Source: Hymenobacter sp. BRD67 (GTDB taxonomy: Bacteria; Bacteroidota; Bacteroidia; Cytophagales; Hymenobacteraceae). Taken from it: a stretch of 64,000 nt of DNA. Shown one piece after another: positions 1 through 9,142 of the stretch. The stretch covers positions 682,001 to 746,000 of the forward strand of contig NZ_CP053904.1 of the NCBI RefSeq assembly GCF_013256425.1. Reading direction: 5' to 3'. The notes under the pieces are model-generated. The model did not search any database and was not told the origin of the DNA. It was given only the letters and a program-made list of their open reading frames with translations. The translations under genes and the position numbers were made by a program. Numbering within the stretch: the first letter of the stretch is position 1; every line of letters starts with the position of its first letter.

Positions 1-486
1 TGGCCAGCTGGTAGCCCCGGCCGATACATTGTCAATTGCCACGCCCACGGTAGGGCTGAAAAAACGGATAAAGTCTACGGTGCCTGGTATTTGGGTAGGA
101 GCCACAGCAAAGCCGCCAGGTCCGGTAGTCGTTACGCGCAGCCGAGTGGCCCCGGTGAAATCCGTAATCAGCCAAGCTCGTTGGGCATCAAACGCCCAAA
201 AATCAACGGCACCGGCTATAATAGCCGGTTGCCAGGTGGTGCCATTGTCGGCCGAAACGTCGGCCTGCGTCCTTGTACTGCCCATGCCCAAGGATCCTAT
301 TCGCACCGCCCACACCGTAGCAGAGGTAGGTAGCTGTAGCAGCACTTGCGGGGTGTAGGTAGCGGGTGGCTGCGGCGTACTGGTCAGCGAGACCCACGGG
401 CCATTAACGGTATTTTGGGCTAGCGCTGGGGCGGCAATTAGGAGGCCAAGTAGCCAGCCGGAAACAAGAGGTACGGATGGTTTCAT
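1..486 (-). CDS. Secreted protein, N-terminal part, BNR/beta-propeller-like (runs off left edge)
   Basis: An open frame starts at the ATG at 486 and stays open to the window edge, giving 162 codons of the N-terminus. Residues 1-24 form a signal peptide (hydrophobic core, ending ALAQ). The mature part is rich in Thr, Gly and Trp and contains a segment reading SADNGTTWQP, the type of Asp-box repeat found in BNR/sialidase-like beta-propellers and photosystem-assembly-factor-like secreted proteins of Cytophagales. Such proteins often carry a C-terminal type IX secretion sorting domain, but that end lies outside the window. The exact function is unknown. The 102 bases between this start and hisS are AT-rich and probably hold its promoter. 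Confidence 0.7.
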   Translation of the reverse strand, partial: MKPSVPLVSGWLLGLLIAAPALAQNTVNGPWVSLTSTPQPPATYTPQVLLQLPTSATVWAVRIGSLGMGSTRTQADVSADNGTTWQPAIIAGAVDFWAFDAQRAWLITDFTGATRLRVTTTGPGGFAVAPTQIPGTVDFIRFFSPTVGVAIDNVSAGATSWP

Positions 487-588
487 AAAGCGTTCAAATA
501 TCCATCTAATATTGAAATTAGCAATGTCTTATGGGAGAAAAGACATTGGCAGTAATATGTATGAAAGCTATTATAAATTAAATTTTAA

Positions 589-2037
589 TTAAGTCGTTAA
601 GGCGGCTACCACTTCGCTCAACGCCAGCGTCTTTTCTTCGCCGGTTTTCATGATTTTAATCTTGGCCACGCCGGCGGCCAGCTCCTCGGGGCCCAGCACC
701 AGCACCAGCGGAATGCCTTTGGCATCGGCGTATTTAAACTGCTTTTGCAGCTTGCCGGCATCGGGATATAGCTCGGCCGGAATGCCGGCGGCGCGCAGCT
801 CAGCCAGCAGCGGCAGGGCGGCCCGGCCGGCCTCCGTGCTGAAGTGCGTGAGCAGCACCCTCGTGGGCGTTTCGCCGGTTTCGGTAAACAGATTCAGGCT
901 TTCGAGGCAGTCGTAGAGCCTGTCGACGCCAAAGGAGAAGCCCACGCCCGACACGCCCGGCAGGCCAAACGCGCCGGTGAGGTTGTCGTAGCGTCCGCCG
1001 CCGCTCACGCTGCCCATCGCCACGTTGTTGATTTTTACTTCAAAGATGCAGCCCGTGTAGTAGCTCAGGCCACGGGCCAGGGTGGGGTCAAACTCCAGGC
1101 GGTCGAACTGCCGAAAGCCGCTGGCTTGCAGCAGGTCGCGCACCTCAGCCAGCTCGTTGAGGCCCCGGTAAAAGGTAGCATCATCGTCGTCTTCGCTGGT
1201 GGCGGTAGGGCGCAGGCCGTCGGGCTCCACGCCGGCCGTGACAAAGCCGGCCAGCAGGCGCTCCAGCTTCTCGGCATAGTCGCCTTCCACGCTTAGCAGG
1301 GCGAAAAGGGTGTCGATAGTGGGCTCCGAAAAGCCTTTTTCCAGCAATTCCTTGCTCACGCCGTCGCGCTCGATTTTATCGAGCTTGTCGATGGCTACAA
1401 ACAAATCCGCTTCCTTGCCCTCGCCGCCCAAAGCCTGGTAAATGTTGCGCAGCACGCCCCGGTGGTTGATTTTAATTGTAAAATCTTCCAGCCCTAAGCC
1501 ATTCAGCACCTGGGCCATCATCAGCACTATTTCGGCTTCGCAGAGCAGCGAGTCGGTACCTACCACGTCGGCATCGCATTGGTAAAACTCGCGGTAGCGG
1601 CCGCGCTGGGGGCGGTCGGCGCGCCACACGGGCTGCATCTGGTAGCGTTTGAAGGGGAAGGTGAGCGTGCCCCGGTTCATGGCCACGTAGCGGGCAAAGG
1701 GCACGGTGAGGTCGTAGCGCAGGCCCTTCTCGGCAATTTTGGGCAGCACTGCCCTGGGGCCGGCTTCGAGGTCGGCGGCCGTGACCAGCGGCGTGATTTC
1801 GCCCCGGCGCTCTTTCACCAGAAAGTTGCCCGAGTTCAGTACTTTAAACAATAGCTGGTCGCCCTCGTCGCCGTATTTGCCGGTGAGCACCGACAGGTTT
1901 TCCAGGGTCGGGGTTTCGAGCGGGGCGTAGCCAAACGTTTCGAACGTGCGCCGGATGACGTTGAAAATGTGCTGGCGGCGGGCCACCTGGGCCGGCCCAA
2001 AATCGCGGGTGCCTTGCGGAATGCTGGGTTTTTCCAT
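589..2037 (-). CDS. hisS: Histidine--tRNA ligase
   Basis: Class II aminoacyl-tRNA synthetase that charges tRNA-His with histidine in the cytoplasm. The 482-residue protein has the family layout. The N-terminus holds the motif 1 region (QGTRDFGPAQ). RYDLTVPFARYVAMN and KRYQMQPVWRADRPQRGRYR form the motif 2 and ATP/histidine region. The histidine-specific motif LARGLSYYTG lies near residue 325, and motif 3 is GVGFSFGVDRL. A C-terminal anticodon-binding domain follows (residues about 390-482). The length fits the longer Bacteroidota form. The start ATG at 2037 is supported by the N-terminal motif and by a promoter only a few bases upstream. It appears to be a single-gene unit, divergent from the outer-membrane transporter gene. 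Confidence 0.97.
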   Translation of the reverse strand: MEKPSIPQGTRDFGPAQVARRQHIFNVIRRTFETFGYAPLETPTLENLSVLTGKYGDEGDQLLFKVLNSGNFLVKERRGEITPLVTAADLEAGPRAVLPKIAEKGLRYDLTVPFARYVAMNRGTLTFPFKRYQMQPVWRADRPQRGRYREFYQCDADVVGTDSLLCEAEIVLMMAQVLNGLGLEDFTIKINHRGVLRNIYQALGGEGKEADLFVAIDKLDKIERDGVSKELLEKGFSEPTIDTLFALLSVEGDYAEKLERLLAGFVTAGVEPDGLRPTATSEDDDDATFYRGLNELAEVRDLLQASGFRQFDRLEFDPTLARGLSYYTGCIFEVKINNVAMGSVSGGGRYDNLTGAFGLPGVSGVGFSFGVDRLYDCLESLNLFTETGETPTRVLLTHFSTEAGRAALPLLAELRAAGIPAELYPDAGKLQKQFKYADAKGIPLVLVLGPEELAAGVAKIKIMKTGEEKTLALSEVVAALTT

Positions 2038-2044
2038 TACCCCA

Positions 2045-2069
2045 CAAAGGTAGCTTGGCCAGCCAGCAA
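2045..2069 (-). promoter_or_regulatory. Bacteroidota-type promoter of hisS
   Basis: Read on the minus strand, TACCTTTG (2052-2045) matches the -7 element TAnnTTTG, and TTG (2069-2067) lies 17 nt upstream as the -33 element. The predicted transcription start falls within a few bases of the hisS ATG at 2037, so the mRNA would have almost no leader. Confidence 0.5.
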
Positions 2070-2126
2070 TGACTGTCGAGGCAAGCGCTACGTATGTGGG
2101 GCACTCCTTTAACTTTCTTTCCTACG

Positions 2127-2990
2127 ATGCTCCGTCTCTACGCCTGCCTGGCGCTGGTGCTGACCCTGGCCGCCCCGGCGGCCGCCCAAAATGCCAAGCT
2201 GCTGAACGATACGCTGACCAATAAGCGGCAGTTCAACCTGTTTCACCCCACGCCCCGCGCCGTGATGCGGCCCATGGTGCCCGACCGCCCCGGCATTACC
2301 GAAAGCCCCTATTCGGTTGATGCCGGACACTTGCAGTACGAGTCCGATGTGCTGCGCCTGCTCACCCGGCGCGAGGGCACCACGTATGGCCACGACTGGT
2401 ACGGCAACCACTTTCTGGCAAAAGTGGGCCTCACCGACCGCACCGATTTTCAGGTGGCCCTCGATATGTATACTGATACCCGCAACTACGATTCGGCCGA
2501 CCCTACTGCCACGGTAGAGGCGCGCGGCGTGGGCGATATCACCCTGCGCGTGAAGCAAACCCTGGTAGGAGATGACGACAGCCGCTGGGCCCTGGGCCTC
2601 ATTGGCTACGTGCAGCTGCCTACCGGCGGCCTGGTGGGCGATGGCGGCTACGAGCCCGGCCTGACGATGCCCGCGGTTTTTCAATGCACCCAAAAATGGA
2701 GCGTGGGCGGCCAGGTGGCGGCCCATCTCTACTACGACCGCTCAGTGAGCCAGCACTATGTGCAGCTTACCCCCACACTCACCACCGACTACCAGTTTAC
2801 GAAAGTATTCCAATCCTTTGTGGAACTGGTGGGGTACTGGGACTTACGACAGGCCGCCTGGCGCAGCTCCATCAACGTAGGGCCGCAGCTCGACATCTCG
2901 GACAATGTGCAGCTTGATTTTGGGACCCACCTGCCCATTACGCATTCTGTAGACAGGGAATATTTTCTGGGCATCAGCTTCAGAAGGTAA
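2127..2990 (+). CDS. Outer-membrane transporter-like protein (phenol-degradation MetA-like family)
   Basis: This 287-residue protein starts with a clear signal peptide (MLRLYACLALVLTLAAPAAAQ, cleavage after AAAQ). I chose the ATG at 2127 over the in-frame ATG at 2094 because it begins the signal peptide directly. The segment DRPGITESPYSVDAGHLQYE is characteristic of Bacteroidota proteins assigned to the MetA phenol-degradation/outer-membrane transporter family. The remainder alternates as beta strands and ends in an aromatic/basic tail (FLGISFRR), consistent with a small outer-membrane beta-barrel. The substrate cannot be read from the sequence. It is followed by a bidirectional terminator and faces the M28 peptidase gene. 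Confidence 0.75.
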   Translation: MLRLYACLALVLTLAAPAAAQNAKLLNDTLTNKRQFNLFHPTPRAVMRPMVPDRPGITESPYSVDAGHLQYESDVLRLLTRREGTTYGHDWYGNHFLAKVGLTDRTDFQVALDMYTDTRNYDSADPTATVEARGVGDITLRVKQTLVGDDDSRWALGLIGYVQLPTGGLVGDGGYEPGLTMPAVFQCTQKWSVGGQVAAHLYYDRSVSQHYVQLTPTLTTDYQFTKVFQSFVELVGYWDLRQAAWRSSINVGPQLDISDNVQLDFGTHLPITHSVDREYFLGISFRR

Positions 2991-3017
2991 GCGCTGGCTA
3001 GCTGGCCGGGGCACCAA

Positions 3018-3050
3018 AAAGCCCCGCTACCTTGCTGGTAGCGGGGCTTT
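3018..3050. terminator. Bidirectional rho-independent terminator
   Basis: An 11-bp perfect GC-rich stem (3021-3031 with 3037-3047) has a 5-nt loop, with A residues before and T residues after it. It sits between the converging transporter gene (ends 2990) and M28 peptidase gene (ends 3115) and can serve both. Confidence 0.8.
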
Positions 3051-3114
3051 CCTAGGGGCGGGTTAGCCGGCCGTATTGGGCACAAAAAGCAAGCTAAAGC
3101 TTACGCTGCCCGCT

Positions 3115-4809
3115 CTACGGCTTGGCCGAATCGACGACTACGCGGGCATCGCGCTGGGCCAGGGCCCAGGCGGTGTGAAACACGAGCTGGTCGCGGCGGG
3201 CCATGGCCGGGAAATCGATTTTATCCACGTCGTCGGTTTCCTTGTGGTAGTCGGCGTGCAGGCCGCTGGTGTAAAAAATTACCGGCACCTTGTGCTTGGC
3301 AAAGTTGTAATGGTCTGAGCGGTAATAAATGTGCTCCGGGTCGGCGGGGTCGTTGTATTTATAGTCGAGGGCCACCGGGTTGTACTGCTGGTTGGTAGCC
3401 TCGCTGAGCGTATGCAACTCCGACGACAGCTTGTCGTCGCCCACCAGGTACACGTAGTCGCCCTTGCCCTCATGCTCCTTATCCACGCGGCCCACCATGT
3501 CGATGTTGAGGTCGGTAACCGTGTTTTCGAGCGGAAAAATGGGGTGGTCGGTGTAGTACTGCGACCCGAGCAGGCCCTCTTCCTCGCCCACGTTGGCCAG
3601 GAACAAGAGGCTGCGGCGCGGGCCGTGGCCATCTTTTTTGGCCTGCGTAAAGGCGCGGGCCATAGCCAGCACGCTCACAGTGCCCGAGCCATCGTCGTCG
3701 GCACCGTTGAAGACCACGCCGTTCTTGATGCCCAGGTGGTCGTAGTGTGCCGAAATGACCACGATTTCATCTTTCTTATCGCTGCCTTCGAGGTAGCCCA
3801 GCACGTTTTCGGTGGTGAAGGGCACGCGCTTTTTCACCGCGTGCACGGTGGCCGTGACGGGCTTGAAGGGCGAGGCTACGGGCTGGCCGGCGGCGGCTAC
3901 GCTTTGCCCGTACTTGGCCAGGCCAGCGGGCGTGGTGCCGAGCAGCGCCGCACCCAGCTCGGGCGATACCACGAACAGGTTCTGACCCCGCGGGGGCTTG
4001 GCATCGGCAAACTCCATCTGCTCCTCCCCAAAAATCTGGCTCATCAGCTTCGGCACTTCGGCAAAGGCGGCGGCCGTGGGCTCAATCATAAACACGGAGG
4101 CCGGCTGTGCCGTGCGCAGGCTGGGAACACGGCCCATCAGCTCGCCCATGCCGGGCGTGCCGTAGGGGCTGGGCTCGTCGCCCTTGGCCAGCAGGGGCTT
4201 GCCGGCTTTAGTAAGCGGCTCGCCCAGCAGCATCACCAGGTCTTTGCCCTTAAGATTGCCGGCAGCGGCATAGTCGGAGTAGCCTTCGGCCCCGATGCCG
4301 TAGCCCACGAACGTGGGCGTGACCGGCGCGGCCGTGGCATACTTGCCATCTGCCAGGGCATAAAAATCCTTGCCCAGCACGTAGGTTTTACCCTTGATAA
4401 CTACCGAAGTCGCCGGGTCCACACTCACCCGGTTCATAGTAAAATGTTGAATATAGGGGTTGTCCGAGTCTTTGACCGGGCCGGCCAGCCCATCGGCCGC
4501 AAAGGCTTTGGCGATGTAGTCGGCGGCCATTTTCTGGCCCTTGGCGCCGGTTTCGCGGCCCTCATAAGCATCGGAGGCCAGCACCGAGAGGTCGGCTTTC
4601 AGCGCATCGGGCGTGATGGTGGCGGCGTAGGGCAGGCTCCAGTCGGTGGGGGTGGCATCGGCGGTAGCCGGCGCATCGGCCGGGGCGGCGTTGCGGCCAG
4701 GCTTGGTCTTGATTTTAACCTTGCCCGACGCGGGTGCAGGTACCGTAGGCTGGGCCAGGACAGCCGTAGAGAGGCCGAGCGCGGCCGCCAGCAAAAAGTG
4801 TTTTCGCAT
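3115..4809 (-). CDS. Secreted M28 family metallopeptidase with PA-type insert
   Basis: A zinc-dependent aminopeptidase-like exoenzyme of 564 residues. Residues 1-19 are a signal peptide (ending AVLAQ), followed by a low-complexity Pro/Ala/Lys linker to about residue 55. A protease-associated-like region spans roughly residues 130-330. The M28 catalytic domain follows with its metal ligands and catalytic residues in order: ISAHYDHLG (His/Asp), NGADDDGSGT (bridging Asp), GEEEGLLGS (catalytic Glu pair), NIDMVGR (Asp) and a final His in GLHADYH. All ligands are present, so it should be active. It is probably periplasmic or exported and takes part in peptide scavenging. It stands alone between a terminator and its own upstream region (4810-5040). 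Confidence 0.93.
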   Translation of the reverse strand: MRKHFLLAAALGLSTAVLAQPTVPAPASGKVKIKTKPGRNAAPADAPATADATPTDWSLPYAATITPDALKADLSVLASDAYEGRETGAKGQKMAADYIAKAFAADGLAGPVKDSDNPYIQHFTMNRVSVDPATSVVIKGKTYVLGKDFYALADGKYATAAPVTPTFVGYGIGAEGYSDYAAAGNLKGKDLVMLLGEPLTKAGKPLLAKGDEPSPYGTPGMGELMGRVPSLRTAQPASVFMIEPTAAAFAEVPKLMSQIFGEEQMEFADAKPPRGQNLFVVSPELGAALLGTTPAGLAKYGQSVAAAGQPVASPFKPVTATVHAVKKRVPFTTENVLGYLEGSDKKDEIVVISAHYDHLGIKNGVVFNGADDDGSGTVSVLAMARAFTQAKKDGHGPRRSLLFLANVGEEEGLLGSQYYTDHPIFPLENTVTDLNIDMVGRVDKEHEGKGDYVYLVGDDKLSSELHTLSEATNQQYNPVALDYKYNDPADPEHIYYRSDHYNFAKHKVPVIFYTSGLHADYHKETDDVDKIDFPAMARRDQLVFHTAWALAQRDARVVVDSAKP

Positions 4810-5040
4810 GAGAAAAGAAGGTAGTGTGAGAAAAAAAAGTAGGGGTGCTAAGGTAAAGCCGCCCGGCTGGGCAGCGCTTGCTCATTGAAGGAAACAACGC
4901 GTCCCCGCTGCCGCGACGAAGTTTAGTAAAACGCCCGCCCGAGGCCCAAAACGCAACACCCTGCCGCTACCTGCTGCCCTCTAAAGTCTTCGCGCCAGGC
5001 AGCCGGCGGCAGCAAGATGCTACGTTTTGGGCGGGTAGGG

Positions 5041-5868
5041 CTAGCGGCGGGGCTTTGCCTGGGCCAGGGTAGCCGGCGCGGCCGGCAGGTGCGCCCGGTC
5101 GAGCACTACCAGCACCCGTTCGCCCTGGGCCTCGGCTACCTGGCGTTGCAGGCGCTGGGCACGGTACTCGCGCACCTGGGCCTCGATGGCTGCCATAAAG
5201 GTGGCCGCCCGGCCGCTCGGGCCAGCCATAGCGGCCTGCTCCCAGTGGCCGCTGGGGCACTGCGCGCGGTAGGTGGCTTGCAGCGCGGCTACGTTCGGCA
5301 CCACTTGCTCGGTGCCCGGCAGCCAGTATGAGCTTTGGGCGATGAGGGCCGCCATGGCCTGCCGCACCTGGGCCCGTGACGCCCCGGTGCTCAGCTGGTA
5401 CTGGCGGGCGACCCGTAGCAGGTAGTACAGCTTGAGCTGCGAGGGCTCGAGGCGGGCGCGCAGGTAGTCGTATTCGGCTAACGGGTCGTCGAGGCGCTCG
5501 GCCTTGGCGCCGTGCTGCTGGGCCAGGTAGCGGGCATAGCCCGACTCGCCCAGGCGGGTAATGGTAAGGGATTCGCTGCTATCGACGCCCAGGTCAGGCT
5601 TTTCAAAGAAAACCAGCGTGGGCTTGCTGGCTTCAACTACCTGCCGCAGCCGGGCAAACTGCTCGTGCTGAGTGTTGTGCGAGGTTTCGACGCCGAAGTA
5701 GGTGACGACCGTGCCGGCAGCAGGTGTAGCCGGATGGCTGGCGGCTGAGTGGCAGCCCACCAGCTCACGCAGGTCGGCTTCGGGCGCGGTGAAGGCGAAA
5801 GACTGCGCGAAGGCGCCGGTAGCGGGCAGCAGAAGCGCGGAGGCGAGCAACAAAGCGGTGGTTTTCAT
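5041..5868 (-). CDS. Secreted protein, possibly TraB/ChaN/EreA-superfamily-like
   Basis: This 275-residue protein has a signal peptide (residues 1-21, ending GAFAQ). Two segments recall the TraB/GumN-ChaN-EreA superfamily. TLVFFEKPDLGVD near residue 85 resembles the strand carrying a conserved acidic residue, and GERVLVVLDRAHLPA near residue 250 resembles the late strand with a conserved His. GVETSHNTQHEQF near residue 57 could supply further metal-binding His residues. This assignment rests on remembered patterns and is tentative; otherwise it is an uncharacterised exported protein. It lies 102 bases downstream of the corrected end of the TonB-dependent receptor gene on the same strand, so the two may be co-transcribed. 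Confidence 0.45.
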   Translation of the reverse strand: MKTTALLLASALLLPATGAFAQSFAFTAPEADLRELVGCHSAASHPATPAAGTVVTYFGVETSHNTQHEQFARLRQVVEASKPTLVFFEKPDLGVDSSESLTITRLGESGYARYLAQQHGAKAERLDDPLAEYDYLRARLEPSQLKLYYLLRVARQYQLSTGASRAQVRQAMAALIAQSSYWLPGTEQVVPNVAALQATYRAQCPSGHWEQAAMAGPSGRAATFMAAIEAQVREYRAQRLQRQVAEAQGERVLVVLDRAHLPAAPATLAQAKPRR

Positions 5869-5970
5869 GTGAGCAAAGAATAAAGAGTTAAGAAAAAGAA
5901 GGGCAACAGGAAGCCGGGGAGCCGTTGGGAAGCTCCAAAAAAGGGTTGTATTCCAGGTAGTTGGAAATAA

Positions 5971-8519
5971 TTAGCCGCCGAAGCCGCCGCCGCTGCTGGG
6001 GCCGCGTCGATGCGGCCAGGCTTGGCCTTGGTGGCGCCGATGTACCAGGTGAAGCCTAGCCACGCCACACGGGTCTCGAACTTGTTGTAGAGCGCGGTTT
6101 GCAGCTCGGGGGTGGCAATTTCGGTGCGGCGCACCTGGGTATTGAGCAAGTCAGAAACTCGCAGCGTGAGGGCAGCGCGCTCGCTGAACAGGCGCTGACG
6201 CAGGGCCAGGTCGAGGCCGCCGGTGGCCAGCTGCCGGCCCTGGGCCGTGAGCACCGCCGAGCGGATGTTACCGGTCAGCTGCACGTCGAGGCCCGGGCGG
6301 GGCGTGAAGTTGTTGGCTAGCCGGGCCGTGCCGGCCAGGGCGGCGCGGTTGGCGGTGTTAAGGGCGTTGGCAGCAATCTGGGCGTAATAGACCGAGCCGG
6401 TAGCCGACACGCGCCACCACTTGGCCAGGGGCTGGGCCCAGGTGGTTTCGAGGCCGAAGGTGTTGGTGGTGCCCACGTTGTCATAGGTTTCGCGGGTTAC
6501 CACGCCCACATTATTGGTGCGGGTGGCGGCGCTGTCGATGGTGCGGATGCGCTGGATGGCATTCTGGGTGAAGCGGGCGAAGACCGTGTTCGTAATGCTG
6601 GCCCCGTTGGCCAGGTTCAGCTGGTGGCCTGCTTCGAGGTTGTGGCTGAACTCGGGGAGCAGGGCGGCGTTGCCCTGGCGGTAGTTGCGCGGGTCCTGGT
6701 AGAGCTGGATGGGCAGCTGCTGCATAAAGTCGGGCCGGTTCAGGCGCCGGGCGTAGCTAAATTGCAGGCGGCTCTGGCCGGCCTCCTTACCCAGCTCGCG
6801 GGCCACCGTAGCTGAGGGGAAAAGGCTGACATACTGGCGGTTTACCGCCGCCGTGCTGTTGGCCACGCCGCCGTTTAGAAAGGTGCCCTCGCTGCGCAGG
6901 CCGCCCTGGGCGCTCCAGCCGTGGGTCAGTTGCTGCGAGTAGGTAGCGTAGGCCGCCGGCATCACCTGCGTAAAATTGTAGGCAAACGAGTTGGTGGGGT
7001 CGAGCTGAAACTCGGCGCCAGGGTCAACCGAAGTCGGCTTCAGCATGGCCGTGCTGCCGGTGTTGTGCAGCACCTGGTTTTTCAGGCCTACTTCCAGCTT
7101 GCCCTTGCCATCGGCGCTGGGCAGCGTGTAGTCTACCTGGCCAAAGTAAATCTGGGCATTTACCTGCTGCGCCTGCCGGAAGCCGGCGGGCTGGGCGCTG
7201 CCGGTTATCAGCTGGCTCACCGGAATAGTGGCATCGATTTTTACCATGCCCGCGTTGGCGGTCAGCTCGCGGCCTTTGTGGGCTTCCCAGGTGTGGCGGT
7301 AGTCGGCCGACGATTCCAGAACGGTCACCTTTACGTCGGCGATTTGCTGGCCGTACTGCGTCGTCACGGTGGGTGAGCCTACCGTTTGCTGGGTCAGGGT
7401 CTGGTTGTCGAACTCGCTCTGATGCTCCCAGTGGGGCTGCACGCTCACGCTCAGGGTTTGCTCCTTGGTCAGGTCGTAGTCCAGGCCCAGGTTCAGACTG
7501 TGGTTACGGTTGTGCTGGGTGCCGGTGCCGTCCTGGGTGGTGTAGAGGCTGCTGGTAGTGGTGCCATCGGTGAGCAGGGCGGTTTGCTGGCTGTTCGAGC
7601 GGGTACGGTAAAGCTGGTCGCGGCCGTCGTAGCCCAGGTTCCAGGTGGCTTTGCCGTGGTGCCGGCTCAAGCTCAGGCTGGGCGAGTATTTGTCGCCATT
7701 GCCCACCACCAGGGCGGCCTGGCCGTTCCAGCCTTCTTTCTTGTTCTTTTTGGTAATGATGTTGATAACGCCCGCCCCGCTGGCATCGTACTTGGCTGAG
7801 GGGTTGGTCATTACCTCCACCTGCGCAATCTGCGAAGCCGGAATCTGGTCGAGGCGCGGGCCGGGACCGCTGTTGCTGGTACCGGCCGGCTTGCCATCAA
7901 TCAGAATAGTGAGGTTGCTTGAGCCGCGCAGGCTCACTGTGCCGGTAGCATCCACGGCCACGGCGGGCACGTTTTCGAGTACGTTCACGGCGGTGCCGCC
8001 CACGCTGCTCAGGTCTTTCTCCACGTTGATGACCGTTTTGCCGAGCTCCTGCTGCACAATGGCTTTCTCACCCGTCACCTTCACCTCCGCCAGCTGGTGC
8101 GTGGCAGCGCTCAGCTTGAGCAGGCCCAGGGCTACGCTGGTTTGGCTGGGAGCCACCCGCACGGCCTGGGCCAGACTTTGGTAGCCCAGCGCCAATACCC
8201 GAAGGCGGTAGGCGCCGGCCGGAATCTTGGGCAGCTCAAACGTGCCTTCCAGGGTGGTTTGGCCGCTGGCAACCAAGCTGGTATCGGCGGCCCCGGCGTG
8301 GCGGAGCAGCACCGTGGCAAAAGGCAGCGGCTCCGCTTTGGCCCCGCCATCCACAGCCGTGCCGGTGATAGTGGCCCGAGTGGCGGCCGGCCCGACCTGA
8401 GCGTGCAGCCCGGCCGGCAGCATCAGCAGCAAGGCGAAGCTGGTGACCGGGAATAGTGCGTTGATTTTCAGAGAGTAATACATGGCAAATGGCGCGAAGA
8501 AGTAGGTTTTTTTGGGCAT
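5971..8519 (-). CDS. TonB-dependent outer-membrane receptor (outer membrane beta-barrel family)
   Basis: A large TonB-dependent receptor of about 849 residues (837 if the ATG at 8483 is used, which begins closer to the signal peptide MYYSLKINALFPVTSF). After the signal peptide (ending LHAQ) comes a carboxypeptidase-regulatory-like domain (about residues 50-125). A plug domain follows (GTAVNVLENVPAVAVDATG, LRGSSNLTILIDGKP, NPSAKYDASGAGVINIITKK). The rest is a 22-strand-type barrel. As written, the frame runs on to 5865 with an odd hydrophobic tail. Adding one G to the G4 run at 5998-6001 instead gives the ending APSSGGGFGG and a stop at 5971, the Gly-rich ending usual in this family. I therefore take 5971 as the true end. 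The ligand is unknown. Confidence 0.9.
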
Positions 8520-9137
8520 GGCGAGTCCGTTCCCAACCAGCTGCAGTTCTGGTGAGTGAAAGAATCGGTGCCCGGTGCAGAAGCCCCGGAGCGGGTAAGT
8601 AGGCTGACTAGCGAACTAGTCGGGAAGAGTGACCGGTACTATTTCCGGCCCAAGTCAGCGGCCCGGTTGGCGGCTGGAAGCTACTTTCAGCCGCAGCTAG
8701 GTGCGGCAAGGTTGTAGGTAGTAAGGTGGTACTTGGCTTTTGATAGAACAAACTTACAACAGGTACTTTGTTTCGCATAGTACTGTTTCAAAATATTTTC
8801 ACAACACTGCGTTTACAGCGTCCTGGCGCCGGTTTTTAAGTAAAATATTTTTTATGGTGCCTCGGGGCTTGCCCGTTTTACCCTTCTTGCAAGCCCTACT
8901 ACCGGGCAGAGTGCTAAACGTTACGCGGCGTGAAGGGTAATTTTTGCAGGTTGCTTCCCGAAACCTGACAGATGCAGCGCAGGGCTGAGCGGTTGCTCGG
9001 CCCCGCAGGCAAGGCGCTGGGGAAAGGCCGCTTGCGCAACTGCCCTGCCGCAACGCTTGCTAAAGCAGTTGCGGCAGGGCAGTCAGGATAGGGCGACTAA
9101 TAGCTGCTTTATATAGTAAATTTACTATATAAAGCAG
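8520..9137. other. Intergenic region with promoter area and two hairpins
   Basis: No convincing gene is present. The left part (8520-8830) becomes AT-rich and should hold the promoter of the minus-strand TonB receptor. The right part contains two separate strong inverted repeats, listed on their own (9039-9083 and 9099-9142). Confidence 0.5.
9039..9083. repeat. 16-bp perfect stem hairpin
   Basis: Bases 9039-9054 pair perfectly with 9068-9083 around a 13-nt loop. No T tract follows on either side, so it is either a transcript-stabilising or processing structure or part of a small untranslated RNA; the sequence does not decide. It lies downstream of the SDR gene end. Confidence 0.6.
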
Positions 9138-9142
9138 CTATT
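9099..9142. repeat. 44-bp perfect palindrome over the SDR gene stop
   Basis: Bases 9099-9120 are the exact reverse complement of 9121-9142, without a loop. The palindrome covers the last codon and stop (9138-9140) of the SDR gene. Its arms are AT-rich at the centre (TAGTAAATTTACTA). It probably acts as a terminator or mRNA 3'-end structure; a protein-binding site is an alternative. Confidence 0.65.

Noticed and set aside
3331..4824. Long plus-strand open frame opposite the M28 peptidase gene
   Set aside because: It mirrors the codon structure of the real minus-strand gene and has no family features.
5865..5970. C-terminal extension of the TonB receptor overlapping the next gene by ATGA
   Set aside because: The extension is hydrophobic and unlike the family. 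One missing G at 5998-6001 explains it and gives a Gly-rich ending with a stop at 5971.
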